This document shows, piece after piece, positions 24,552 through 33,385 of a stretch of 34,833 bases of DNA. Position 1 is the stretch's first letter. Each line of letters begins with the position of its first letter. Below the pieces are notes generated by a model. It was given only the letters and a program-made list of their open reading frames with translations, was not told the origin of the DNA and did no database searches. Source of the DNA: Candidatus Cloacimonadota bacterium (GTDB lineage Bacteria; Cloacimonadota; Cloacimonadia; Cloacimonadales; TCS61); the NCBI GenBank assembly GCA_021108315.1, contig JAIORE010000043.1:1-34833 (forward strand), in the 5' to 3' direction. A program made the position numbers and the translations under genes.

Positions 24552-25682
24552 ATGACAACAAATTCAAATTTAAAAAAGAAAAAAATTCATCTGATCGTTG
24601 GAGCACGACCAAATTTTATGAAAATGGCTCCTCTCTACAAAGAATTTAAAAAGTTTCCCAATGAATTTGAAATAAAATTGATTCATACGGGACAACACTA
24701 TAATGAAAGAATGAGTAAATTCTTTTTCGATGATCTGCAAATGCCTGTACCGGATGAATACTTAGAAGTCGGTTCCGGTACGCATGGAGATCAAACTGCA
24801 AAAATAATGATTAAATATGAAGAGGTTCTTTTCGAGGACAAACCGGATTTGGTAATTGTTGCAGGTGATGTGAACAGTACGGCAGCTTGTGCTATAGATG
24901 CTGTAAAACTTCATATTCCAGTTGCTCATTTGGAAGCAGGATTGAGAAGTTTTGCTAAAACAATGCCCGAAGAAATTAACCGTATAATTACCGATACAAT
25001 TTCTGATTATTTACTAACACCTTCACCTGATGGAGATGAAAATCTTCTTAAAGAAGGGAAACCAAAAGATAAAATCTATTTTGTTGGTAACATAATGATT
25101 GATTCACTAATTCAATATAAAGAAAAAGCAAAGCAATCTAATATCTTAGAAGAAAATAATCTAACCAAAGATGATTATGCGCTGATTACTTTGCATAGAC
25201 CATCTAATGTAGATAACAAGGAAAGATTTTTAACAATCCTTAATGCTTTTGAAGAGATTGGAAAAGATATTAAATTGATTTTTCCAATTCATCCCCGCTC
25301 CAGAAAACAAATTTCAGTGTTCGGTTTGGAGGATAAAGTAAAAAGTATAGAAAATCTTATATTATTAGATCCTATCGGCTATTATGATTTTATGAAATTG
25401 CAAATGAATGCAAAATTCATTCTTACAGATTCTGGTGGAATACAGGAAGAATCAACTTATTTTGGAATTCCCTGCCTTACTTTACGAAAGAATACGGAAC
25501 GTCCAATTACCATATCTGAAGGAACTAACCAATTAGTAAAACTGGAAACAGGTGATATCATAAGAGCTACAAAAGAGATATTAAACGGAGAAACGAAAAA
25601 AGGTACAATTCCAAAATATTGGGATGGTAAAACTGCCGAAAGAATAGTTGAAATATTTAGAAAAGATGATTTGATTTTTTAG
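24552..25682 (+). CDS. wecB: UDP-N-acetylglucosamine 2-epimerase (non-hydrolysing)
   Basis: A 376-residue cytoplasmic enzyme that interconverts UDP-GlcNAc and UDP-ManNAc for surface polysaccharide synthesis. Family motifs are clear: GARPNFMKMAPL, IHTGQHYNERMS, VAGDVNSTAA, HLEAGLRSF, MPEEINRIITD, ITLHRPSNVDN, FPIHPRSRKQI and LTDSGGIQEESTYFGIP. The length is standard. GGAGAA lies before the ATG. No other polysaccharide genes are adjacent, so it appears to be a single-gene unit. Confidence 0.95.
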   Translation: MTTNSNLKKKKIHLIVGARPNFMKMAPLYKEFKKFPNEFEIKLIHTGQHYNERMSKFFFDDLQMPVPDEYLEVGSGTHGDQTAKIMIKYEEVLFEDKPDLVIVAGDVNSTAACAIDAVKLHIPVAHLEAGLRSFAKTMPEEINRIITDTISDYLLTPSPDGDENLLKEGKPKDKIYFVGNIMIDSLIQYKEKAKQSNILEENNLTKDDYALITLHRPSNVDNKERFLTILNAFEEIGKDIKLIFPIHPRSRKQISVFGLEDKVKSIENLILLDPIGYYDFMKLQMNAKFILTDSGGIQEESTYFGIPCLTLRKNTERPITISEGTNQLVKLETGDIIRATKEILNGETKKGTIPKYWDGKTAERIVEIFRKDDLIF

Positions 25683-25689
25683 AATAAGA

Positions 25690-25765
25690 TTTGAATCGCT
25701 ATGAACGAAGAGAATGTGATTCGAAAATTATTCGGCAATCAGCCGTCATTCTCGCTTCACACTTA
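25690..25765. other. Structured spacer after wecB
   Basis: GAAGAGAATG (near 25707) can pair with CATTCTCGCTTC (near 25748) with a short bulge, enclosing CGGCAATCAGCCG, itself a hairpin. The weak fit to a U-tract argues against a simple terminator. It may be a palindromic intergenic repeat. The remainder of 25683-25878 shows no gene. Confidence 0.3.
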
Positions 25766-25878
25766 GTTATGAAGCAAGTCTAACTGAAATATTTATTACT
25801 CACACCTTTTCAGGAGTAGAACGCAAAATCAAAAAACAATACGCCGTTCACAGCATTCTAACAAATGAGGTGAAAATA

Positions 25879-26541
25879 TCATATCAAATTTTTCACTTCT
25901 TCAATAATCTCTCTATAATCTTTTGCATAAAAATCTGCAATTTCTAACATTTTGTCATGTTCATGTATAGAATGTTCATCAAATATCATAAATACTGTCA
26001 TTCCGGCATTTTTAGCTGCTTGTATTCCCACAAAAACATCTTCAATAACCAGACAATTTTGAGGTTTTACATTTAATTTTTCCGCTGTTTTTAGAAAAAT
26101 ATCCGGGAATGGTTTTCCATTGGTGATTGAATCTCCGGTTACAATAGCTTGAAAATAATCTTTTATTCTGTTTTTTTCAAGCACAATCTCTGTAAGCTGG
26201 TCATTATTACTTGTACCGATTCCTAATTTAATATTTTTAGCTTTGCATAATTTTAGTAGTTCAAGTACATCCGGTTTTAGTGAAATAGTATTTTTATAAT
26301 GGAAAATTGTCATTTCTACCCATTCTTTCATTATTTCTTCAATTGATTCAGAAAGTTTGAATTTTTCTTTGAAATGTTTAGCAATTTCAGGAAAGCTATT
26401 TCCACCTGACACATCTTCAAACAAACCTTTAGGAACTTGTATCCCTCGTTTCTTTAGAAATTCTACATCAATTTCCTGCCAAATACTCATAGAATCTATC
26501 AGAGTCCCATCAAGATCAAAAATTATTGCTTCGATTTTCAT
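25879..26541 (-). CDS. HAD-superfamily phosphatase / beta-phosphoglucomutase-like
   Basis: A 220-residue haloacid-dehalogenase-type hydrolase with a helical cap (subfamily IA). Motif I is DLDGTLIDS (nucleophile Asp at 10), motif II GIGTSNND near 108, motif III lysine in GKPFPDIF near 143, and motif IV VIEDVFVGIQAAKNAG near 165. Close relatives act on sugar phosphates or pseudouridine monophosphate; the exact substrate cannot be chosen. AGGAGT precedes the ATG. It is alone on this strand between wecB and the phosphonate transporter. Confidence 0.85.
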   Translation of the reverse strand: MKIEAIIFDLDGTLIDSMSIWQEIDVEFLKKRGIQVPKGLFEDVSGGNSFPEIAKHFKEKFKLSESIEEIMKEWVEMTIFHYKNTISLKPDVLELLKLCKAKNIKLGIGTSNNDQLTEIVLEKNRIKDYFQAIVTGDSITNGKPFPDIFLKTAEKLNVKPQNCLVIEDVFVGIQAAKNAGMTVFMIFDEHSIHEHDKMLEIADFYAKDYREIIEEVKNLI

Positions 26542-26605
26542 TATACTCCTAACACAAATAATTCTAAATAATTAGCAACGAACAAAACAAACAAAACGAA
26601 CAAAA

Positions 26606-26727
26606 AATAACCACAGAACAGAGGGAACACGCGAAATATTCAATTTTCAATATTAGATATTCAATCAAAAAGCTTTGTCTTGCATTTTTTTTATTATTCA
26701 CTATTCATTATTAGTTATTCACTGTTT
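26606..26727. repeat. Simple and ACCACAGA-type repeats downstream of phnE
   Basis: Contains AACCACAGAACAGAGGGAAC (near 26610), TTCAATATTAGATATTCAAT (near 26646) and ATTCACTATTCATTATTAG (26696 onward), which abuts the phnE stop. All three words have relatives elsewhere in the window (7439, 16712 and 7604). No gene is visible. Confidence 0.4.
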
Positions 26728-27933
26728 TTAAGCTTCCAATAACTTTTCTCTAATTTTCGCACTTACCATATCCATTATCCACACTACAATTGCGATAAGC
26801 CAGATGACCAAACCGACATTTTGCCATTGTAACATTTGCTGCTGCTGTTGGAGAAGCAATCCGATTCCACCACCACCGACAAAACCAACGATTGTTGACA
26901 TACGTACATTTATATCCCAGCGATAAATCGTAAAAGCTAAAAAAGGTGAGAGAATCTGAGGAACAACTGCGAAATTCCAGATTTGTAAAGTTTTTGCTCC
27001 TGTTGCCGTGATGGCTTCTACCGGTCCCACATCAATATTCTCGATCTGCTCGGAATAAAGTTTGGTGAGAGCTGCTACTGAATGGATCATTAAAGCAAGC
27101 ATACCGGCAAATGGTCCGATTCCAACCCAGACCGAAAAGATTATTGCCCAAACAATGGCTTCTATGGAGCGAAAAAAAGTAGCTAAGGTTCTGATGAAGA
27201 TATAAATGGAATTTCCCAGAAATGTTTTGGGCATTAGGTTTCGAGCGGCAAAAAAGCTAAAAACAAACGCAAAAGGTATCGCAAAAAGGGTAGCTAACAA
27301 AGCCAAAAAAATAGATTCAGCCAAAGCTGCTAAAGCCTTAAAAAGCATCTTATGATTCTTGCTGGTATTTTCGATAATTATTTTCTGGTTTTTTTTATAT
27401 TCTGCTTTACCAAGTAGTTTTTTAAGATATTTCTTATAAGATTTTTTACTAAAAAAAGATTTATACTTAATTTTTTTTATTTTTTCCAGAACCTCATCAT
27501 TGATTGCGGTTTTATCTAAGCTATCCAAATTATCCTTAGTAACTTTATAACTAGTAATATTCGGATCAAATAATCCTGAGGCGATTCCACCAGCATTTTT
27601 CATTTTTGTAAAAAGCTTATACAAATCCACCTGAACTATGTTATATCCTACAATAAAAGTTAAGAAAGATGAAATTAAAACAAGCCAACCCCAAAATGTT
27701 TTATGCCATTTTTTTCTAATGGATTTTTGCTGATAAAATAATCTTCGACCAATAGAATCTTTTGCAAAGAAAAAGATAATTGTAAAAATCATTGAAATTA
27801 TCACTATCCAACTTAGAGGAATTCTTGTTAATAAATCCCATTCAATTATCAAAAAAGCAATGCTACTAAAGAAAAATAACCAAAATAATAGATCGGTTAA
27901 AATTGTTTTCATTACGATTTGGAAGTGTTTCAT
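26728..27933 (-). CDS. phnE: Phosphonate-type ABC transporter permease
   Basis: A 401-residue inner-membrane permease of the PhnE/PtxC family. The transport core is in the C-terminal ~210 residues, with the loop GPVEAITATGAKTLQIWNFA that contacts the ATPase and then GFVGGGGIGLLL. The protein is longer than usual (~270): three extra N-terminal hydrophobic segments (about 10-100) and a lysine-rich hydrophilic stretch (~105-190) precede the core. Its ATG overlaps the phnC stop by 4 bp. It is the last gene of the phnD-phnC-phnE unit, whose ATPase gene is broken. Confidence 0.88.
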   Translation of the reverse strand: MKHFQIVMKTILTDLLFWLFFFSSIAFLIIEWDLLTRIPLSWIVIISMIFTIIFFFAKDSIGRRLFYQQKSIRKKWHKTFWGWLVLISSFLTFIVGYNIVQVDLYKLFTKMKNAGGIASGLFDPNITSYKVTKDNLDSLDKTAINDEVLEKIKKIKYKSFFSKKSYKKYLKKLLGKAEYKKNQKIIIENTSKNHKMLFKALAALAESIFLALLATLFAIPFAFVFSFFAARNLMPKTFLGNSIYIFIRTLATFFRSIEAIVWAIIFSVWVGIGPFAGMLALMIHSVAALTKLYSEQIENIDVGPVEAITATGAKTLQIWNFAVVPQILSPFLAFTIYRWDINVRMSTIVGFVGGGGIGLLLQQQQQMLQWQNVGLVIWLIAIVVWIMDMVSAKIREKLLEA

Positions 27934-28678
27934 CTGATTTCCACCTCTTCGGTATCTTCACCGTAAATTTGTTCAAATCTAGCTTGATCAATTTCTTTTG
28001 GTGTACCGTCAAATACAATTTCTCCATCTTTGAGAGCAATCACTCTGGAACCATATTTACGAGCTAAACTAAGGAAATGCAATGAACAAACTACAGTTAT
28101 TTTATCTTTCTTATTTAGTTCACCGAGATATTTCATAACACTATCTGCCGTAGAAGGATCAAGGCTGGCAACTGGTTCATCTGCCAAAATTAGACGAGGA
28201 GATTGCATAAGTGTTCGAGCAATTGCAACTCTTTGTTGCTGCCCACCACTCAAATTTTTTACTTTCTTTTGGGAGAATTCCGCAAGTCCCACTCGTTCAA
28301 GATTATTCAACGCTACTTTTACATCATCTTTGTTGTAAGGAAATTTCAATGAATTAAATATTGATGAATATCCTAATTTCCCAGTTTGCACATTGGTTTG
28401 TACTGAAAGATTTTTTACTAGATTGAATTGTGTCTGCGAATTTCGCGTAATTCTCTTCCTTTTGCAGCTATGATATTTTTATCATAAAAATACATTTCTC
28501 CACTTGTAGGCTCGATAAGTCTATTTAAACAACGCAAAAGAGTGGATTTTCCTGAACCTGATAAGCCAAGTAGAATTACAAATTCTCCTTCTTTTACTTC
28601 CAAATCAATATTATTGAGTGCATGAACATCTCCATGATAGAATTTGTTCAATTTTTTGATAGTTATGATATTTTTCAT
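27930..28678 (-). pseudogene. phnC: Phosphonate-type ABC transporter ATPase, frameshifted
   Basis: The 5' part (from 28678) encodes an ABC ATPase N-terminal half with Walker A GLSGSGKS and reads to LREIRRHNSI, then stops at 28418. A second frame continues with QFNLVKNLSVQTNVQTGKLG, then the signature [16 protein letters not shown], Walker B LILADEP and the switch region through to 27930. Between RRH (28438-28430) and QFNLV (28430 onward) the family normally has IGMVFQ, which includes the Q-loop glutamine. Its absence and the frame change fit a deletion of about 19 nt. If real, no functional ATPase is made. AAGGA supports the start, and the two halves otherwise look well preserved, so the break seems recent. 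Confidence 0.82.
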
Positions 28679-28815
28679 AATTCCTTATTTTATTTCATTA
28701 TGAAGTTTGACTTCGCATTGATTTTTACTTTTTTCCTTCATATTTGGACATTCCGTGTTGGATATTGGATATTCAGGTTTTCTTCCGTTTTCCGTTCTTC
28801 CCTTTCTCCCTGATT

Positions 28816-29727
28816 TCATTTCAACACTGCTGAAGCTTCTTTATCTAAAGCTCTTAATGCTTCTCTAACAACATCGTAATCTGAATCCTTCGCTCTTTTG
28901 AAGTTATCAATATTAAAAAGTTCCAGAAGTATTTCATGACCCTCATCGGAATTTGCAAAATCTAAAAGTGCTTGTACAACTTTCTCTTTTATTTCAGTTG
29001 GAATACCTTTTCGGAATGTAACTGTATCATTGGGAATCCATTCCGTAAACCCAATTATTTTAGTTTCTTTCTCTATATCTGGATGTGTTTCTAATAGTTT
29101 TTGGCGAGCATCTCTGATCTCACCGGCTTTATTTTTGGGAGACCAATAAGTACAGCCAACATCTGCTCTACCTTGTAAAACAGCAAGGATAGCCATGGGG
29201 TGTCCACCAGCATAAAATTCAGTTTTTGGTTTGATCTTATTTTGAGCTAAAATTGCAGATGGATAAATATGACCTGAAGTAGAAGCAGCATCTGTATAAG
29301 CAATTACCTTACCTTCGATATCTTCAATAGAATTTATTTCCGAATCTACTTTTGCCAAAAATTGACCTCTATATTTGTCTAATCCATGTCGAATAGTTGT
29401 AAGAGCTACTTGCGCATCAAATTTTTCATTCGCCAGAATATAACCAAAAGTCGCCAACCAAGCAATATCCGTTTCTTTTGTTCCAAGAGCTTCTATTACA
29501 GCAGCATAGCTGGTAGGAACTGCTATTTTAAAATAATAACCGGTTTCTTTTTCCAAATGATCAGAGATTTCTTGTCCACTGGTTATAATTGTTCCGGCTT
29601 CTACTGAAGGAACAAAATACATTTTGATAGGATTTTTCTTTGTGCCTAGTTCAGCTTCTTGAAAACTACATCCGAAAAGTAGTATTCCAAGTAAAACAAT
29701 TACAATAAACAAATTTAATATTTTCAC
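28816..29727 (-). CDS. phnD: Phosphonate/phosphite-type ABC transporter binding lipoprotein
   Basis: A substrate-binding protein of about 303 residues of the PhnD family. From a GTG start at 29727, preceded by GGGGGAG, it begins with a clean lipoprotein signal KILNLFIVIVLLGILLFGC. An upstream ATG would add 14 residues and spoil the signal, so the GTG is preferred. Ligand-binding features are FVPSVEAG, the DIAWLATFGY strand and YTDAASTSGHIYPSA with the STSG loop that holds phosphonate-like ligands. The true ligand is not certain. It is the first gene of the transporter unit. Confidence 0.88.
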   Translation of the reverse strand: MKILNLFIVIVLLGILLFGCSFQEAELGTKKNPIKMYFVPSVEAGTIITSGQEISDHLEKETGYYFKIAVPTSYAAVIEALGTKETDIAWLATFGYILANEKFDAQVALTTIRHGLDKYRGQFLAKVDSEINSIEDIEGKVIAYTDAASTSGHIYPSAILAQNKIKPKTEFYAGGHPMAILAVLQGRADVGCTYWSPKNKAGEIRDARQKLLETHPDIEKETKIIGFTEWIPNDTVTFRKGIPTEIKEKVVQALLDFANSDEGHEILLELFNIDNFKRAKDSDYDVVREALRALDKEASAVLK

Positions 29728-29883
29728 GTTCTCCCCCGCCATTATTTTCACAATTATATTTTTCATCACAAATATTTAAGCCGATTCAATGGTTCTTGAA
29801 ATTTCTAACTTTGCCAATTAACCCAAGCTAAGTATTTTCAATTTAAGTAAAAGAGATGGTTTTAATCACCTCTAAATTGAACC

Positions 29884-31935
29884 TTATTTAGATAATAATC
29901 CGGATTTTCTAAGCAGTGCTTTTGAATCAGGTTTTTTACCTCTGAATTTCAAATAAATATCCATAGGGTGCTCCGTATTGCCTCTTGCTAAAATATTATT
30001 CCTGAATGAAGTAGCAGTTTCTTTATCAAAAATTCCCTTTTCTTTGAAAAGTTCAAAAGCGTCCGCTTCCAGTACTTCTGCCCATTTATAAGAATAATAT
30101 CCTGCTGAATATCCTCCCCCAAAAATATGTCCAAAACTACAAGACATATTTTTATCAGGATCTTTTGGATAGAGAATGTATTCTTTTAAAACTTCTTGCT
30201 CATATTCTCCAACATCTTTGATATTTGAAGGATTTACATTGTGCCAAGCCATATCCAAAACGCCAAAACTAACTTGACGAATATTTTGTGAACCTGCTTG
30301 AAAATTCTGAACTTTATGTATTTTTTCAACAAGATCAGCAGGAATTTTTTCACCTGTCTGATAATGTTTAGCAAAAACATCAAGACCTTCTTTCTCTATA
30401 GCCCAGTTTTCCATTATTTGGGAAGGTAATTCTACAAAATCCCAATAAACATTCGGACTTGCTATTGAAGAATATTTACAATCAGAAAGCAAACCATGTA
30501 AAGCATGACCAAATTCGTGAAAAACCGTTTCTACTTCGCTCAATCTTAATAATGATGGGGTTTTGTCTGTTGATGGTGTAAGACTTGCTACGATCGCTAC
30601 TTGAGGACGATATATTTCTCCATGAGTTAAACCCTGTGTAAGAAAATTAGTCATCCAAGCTCCACCTCGTTTGGTTTCTCTCGGGAAAAGATCCAAATAA
30701 ATCAAACCAATATAATTCTGGTCTATATCTGTTACTTCATAGACTTTCACATCTTCATGATAAATCGGAATATCATTTAATTCTGCGGAATTCAAGTCAT
30801 AGAGTTTTTTTGCAATTTCAAAAGCCCCAGCGATAACATTTTCCATTTTGAAATATGGCTTAACCTCTTCCTCATCAAAGTGAAACCTTTGTTTTTTTAG
30901 TTTATTGCTGTAATAGATTGCATCATAGGATTCAATTGTACTGATATTATCTAATTCTTTGGCAATTTTTTGTAGTTCGGCAACATCATTTTTTGCATAA
31001 GGCATTGCAATTCCGCTGAGTTCGTCAATAAATCTAATTACTTCATCGGGTGATTTTGCCATTCTTTCTTCCAAAACAAAATGAGCATGAGTTTTATAAC
31101 CAAGAATTTGGGCTCGCTCAAAACGTAGATCAACTATTTTTTTTATTAAATCTCTATTATCAAATTTATCTTTGAACGCTCTTGAAGAAAACGCCAAAGT
31201 TATCTTTTTACGAAGTTCTCTATTATCTGCATATCCAAGAATTGGCTGAATACTTGGCACCTGAAGATTGAACATCCAACCCTCTTTTTTACCTTTTTGT
31301 TTTGCCAAAAATTTTGCAGCTTGCAATGCTGATTCCGGTAAACCGGACAATTCATTTATATCCGTAATATATAATTCATAGGCATTGGTCGCACTGAGAA
31401 CATTTTGGGAATATTGAGGAGAAATTTTTGCCAATTCCATATCAATTTCTTTTATTCTATTTTTTTTATCTTTTTCTAAAAGAGCTCCATTTCTAACAAA
31501 TGATTTGTAGTTAATCTCTAACAATCTTTTTTCTTCCTTGCTTAAATTCAAAGTATCCTTTTTATCATAAACTGTTTTGTATTTTTCAAATATTACAGGA
31601 TCCATTGTTATTTCATTATGAAGTTCGGAAAGTAAAGGACCAATTTTCTGAGCTAAAGCTTTGAATTCATCATTTGATTCAGATCCCATCAAATTAAAAT
31701 ATACATTTGAAACTTCATCCAGAAATTCACTGGAACTATATAACGCTACTATTGTATTTTCAAAATCAGGTAATGCAGTATTGTTTTTGATTTGTGTGAC
31801 ATTCTCGCGAACTATCTTTAGTGCTTCTTCAACAGCCGGCATAAAATGTTCTAATTTTATCTTGTCAAATGGAATTGCATGGTATTTTCCTACTCTTGCT
31901 TCCCAAATTAGAGGATTGTTTTTAATCTTTGTCAT
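29884..31935 (-). CDS. M3-family metallopeptidase (Dcp / oligopeptidase A type)
   Basis: A 683-residue cytoplasmic zinc peptidase that trims short peptides. The zinc site is complete: HEFGH at 473-477 and DFVELPSQ with Glu502 as third ligand. The opening NPLIWEARVGKYHAIPFDKI and overall length fit peptidyl-dipeptidase Dcp, although oligopeptidase A (PrlC) is similar. The C-terminal FGHIFGGGYSAGYYSYKWAE block lines the active site. No signal peptide is present. GGAGAA precedes the ATG, and a promoter with an internal palindrome lies upstream. Confidence 0.92.
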   Translation of the reverse strand: MTKIKNNPLIWEARVGKYHAIPFDKIKLEHFMPAVEEALKIVRENVTQIKNNTALPDFENTIVALYSSSEFLDEVSNVYFNLMGSESNDEFKALAQKIGPLLSELHNEITMDPVIFEKYKTVYDKKDTLNLSKEEKRLLEINYKSFVRNGALLEKDKKNRIKEIDMELAKISPQYSQNVLSATNAYELYITDINELSGLPESALQAAKFLAKQKGKKEGWMFNLQVPSIQPILGYADNRELRKKITLAFSSRAFKDKFDNRDLIKKIVDLRFERAQILGYKTHAHFVLEERMAKSPDEVIRFIDELSGIAMPYAKNDVAELQKIAKELDNISTIESYDAIYYSNKLKKQRFHFDEEEVKPYFKMENVIAGAFEIAKKLYDLNSAELNDIPIYHEDVKVYEVTDIDQNYIGLIYLDLFPRETKRGGAWMTNFLTQGLTHGEIYRPQVAIVASLTPSTDKTPSLLRLSEVETVFHEFGHALHGLLSDCKYSSIASPNVYWDFVELPSQIMENWAIEKEGLDVFAKHYQTGEKIPADLVEKIHKVQNFQAGSQNIRQVSFGVLDMAWHNVNPSNIKDVGEYEQEVLKEYILYPKDPDKNMSCSFGHIFGGGYSAGYYSYKWAEVLEADAFELFKEKGIFDKETATSFRNNILARGNTEHPMDIYLKFRGKKPDSKALLRKSGLLSK

Positions 31936-31980
31936 TATTTTCTCCGTCTTTAAAATTTTGGTTAAATATTACTAACTTAC

Positions 31981-32008
31981 AGTATAATTAAACGTTTAAC
32001 GTTACCAA
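31981..32008 (-). promoter_or_regulatory. Candidate promoter with palindromic spacer for the M3 peptidase
   Basis: On the minus strand TTGGTA (32008-32003) is followed after 16 nt by TATACT (31986-31981). The spacer contains a perfect 12-bp palindrome, TTAAACGTTTAA at 31988-31999, a natural place for an operator. The leader to the ATG at 31935 is about 40 nt. Confidence 0.4.
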
Positions 32009-32124
32009 TTTTTTTTTGTTGAATTCGTCAACTTTTCTTTTATATGCAGTATAAATATTGCTTGAACGAATAGTGTTCAAATTGCTTGTAAGTACCCAAT
32101 AATTAGCCTAACTAATCAAAATAC

Positions 32125-32160
32125 TTGACATTTAAAACTCTTTTTTTTTTTTGATATATT
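32125..32160 (+). promoter_or_regulatory. Possible promoter with poly-T spacer for the M23 peptidase gene
   Basis: A perfect TTGACA (32125-32130) and a TATATT (32155-32160) stand 24 nt apart, with a run of 12 T (32141-32152) in between. The spacing is too long for a normal sigma-70 promoter, so either another -10 is used or spacing varies with tract length. The ATG follows only 3 nt after TATATT. Confidence 0.25.
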
Positions 32161-32163
32161 AAA

Positions 32164-33114
32164 ATGAGGAAAATTATATTGAAGAATAAAGGGTGGCATT
32201 TAACATTATCTAAAGCAGATACGCAGAAAACTGTAAATTTGCGGTTACCGCAGAACAGTGGTTTGCTATTTGGGGTATTTGCCGTTGTTTTTTTTATTCT
32301 TTTTACCTTTTCACTTGTTTATATTTATAACAATCAAAATAAAATAGTACAAGCCCAAAAAGTTCTAAATGAGAATGATCTATTAAAGCAGAAATTGAGT
32401 AATTTATCTAATATTATTGATTCCATAAATATTAAGTTAAAAAATATGGAAGATTGGGAAGATCAGATGCGGGTTGATCAAAACTTTAAAAAAATTAAAA
32501 AAGATATTAGAGAATTAGGTATAGGTGGTTTTCCCAGAATAGACACTTCATTTTTTGATTATAATAAAGAACTAAATATTCAATATAATTTAGTCGCAAA
32601 TAAGCTTATTCAAACAACAAATAAATTGGATTTTGATTACCAGACACATTTGGAATTGTTAGAGAATATCCAGTTAAAAGAATCACTTTTTAGAAATACT
32701 CCTTCAATTTATCCAACTTATGGTCGAATTTCGGATGGATACGGATGGAGAATTCATCCAATTTCCAAAAGACGTATTTTTCATTACGGATTAGATATTG
32801 CAAATAATAAAAATACTTGTATATATGCAACCGCAGATGGAGTTGTCGCAAATACCAGAAGAAAAAAAAATCTTGGTAAATACGTAAAACTGAAACATAA
32901 ATTTGGTTATGAAACTAAATATGCTCATCTTCAAAAAATCATTGTTAAACATGGGCAAACAGTAAAGCGTGGGGAAATTATCGGCTATATGGGCAGAACA
33001 GGTAGAACTACCGGAACACATCTTCATTATGAAGTCTTACGTTATGGTAAATATAGAAATCCATATAAATATTTGAACAAATCCAAAGAAGATATTATTT
33101 TAACAAAAAGCTAA
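32164..33114 (+). CDS. M23-family murein endopeptidase, membrane-anchored
   Basis: A 316-residue envelope protein. A transmembrane helix at about 34-55 is followed by a coiled-coil-prone segment (60-115) and a C-terminal LytM domain. Zinc ligands are complete: His207 and Asp211 in HYGLD, His255 in YAH, and HLH at 286-288. It should cleave peptidoglycan cross-bridges at the periplasmic face. No Shine-Dalgarno precedes the ATG; a TTG at codon 6 with AGGA in front of it is an alternative start. It leads a plus-strand run with xseB, ispA and dut. Confidence 0.88.
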   Translation: MRKIILKNKGWHLTLSKADTQKTVNLRLPQNSGLLFGVFAVVFFILFTFSLVYIYNNQNKIVQAQKVLNENDLLKQKLSNLSNIIDSINIKLKNMEDWEDQMRVDQNFKKIKKDIRELGIGGFPRIDTSFFDYNKELNIQYNLVANKLIQTTNKLDFDYQTHLELLENIQLKESLFRNTPSIYPTYGRISDGYGWRIHPISKRRIFHYGLDIANNKNTCIYATADGVVANTRRKKNLGKYVKLKHKFGYETKYAHLQKIIVKHGQTVKRGEIIGYMGRTGRTTGTHLHYEVLRYGKYRNPYKYLNKSKEDIILTKS

Positions 33115-33166
33115 ATAAGTTTGAATTAAGCTGTTTGCAAATCCATTAAAAACCACAGGAAAAATA

Positions 33167-33385
33167 ATGAAATTTGAAAAATCTCTAATAAGACTGGAAA
33201 ATATTGTCCAAACTCTCGAAAAAGGCGACGAAGAACTGGAAGATGTAATTAAATTATTTGAAGAGGGATCGAAGTTGATTCAGAAGTGTGTATCTCAAAT
33301 TTCTGATTTTGAGAATAAAATAGAAATTCTTTCGGAGAATATGAATAACAATTTACAATCTCGGGGAACTAATGCAGAAAAATAA
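33167..33385 (+). CDS. xseB: Exodeoxyribonuclease VII small subunit
   Basis: A 72-residue helical protein matching XseB: FEKSLIRLENIVQTLEKGD, LEDVIKLFEEGSKLIQKC, then a third helix. XseB binds XseA to form exonuclease VII, which degrades single-stranded DNA. The xseA gene is not in the window. AGGAAA precedes the ATG and the 3' end overlaps ispA by 14 bp. The XseB-IspA order is common in bacteria. Confidence 0.9.
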   Translation: MKFEKSLIRLENIVQTLEKGDEELEDVIKLFEEGSKLIQKCVSQISDFENKIEILSENMNNNLQSRGTNAEK

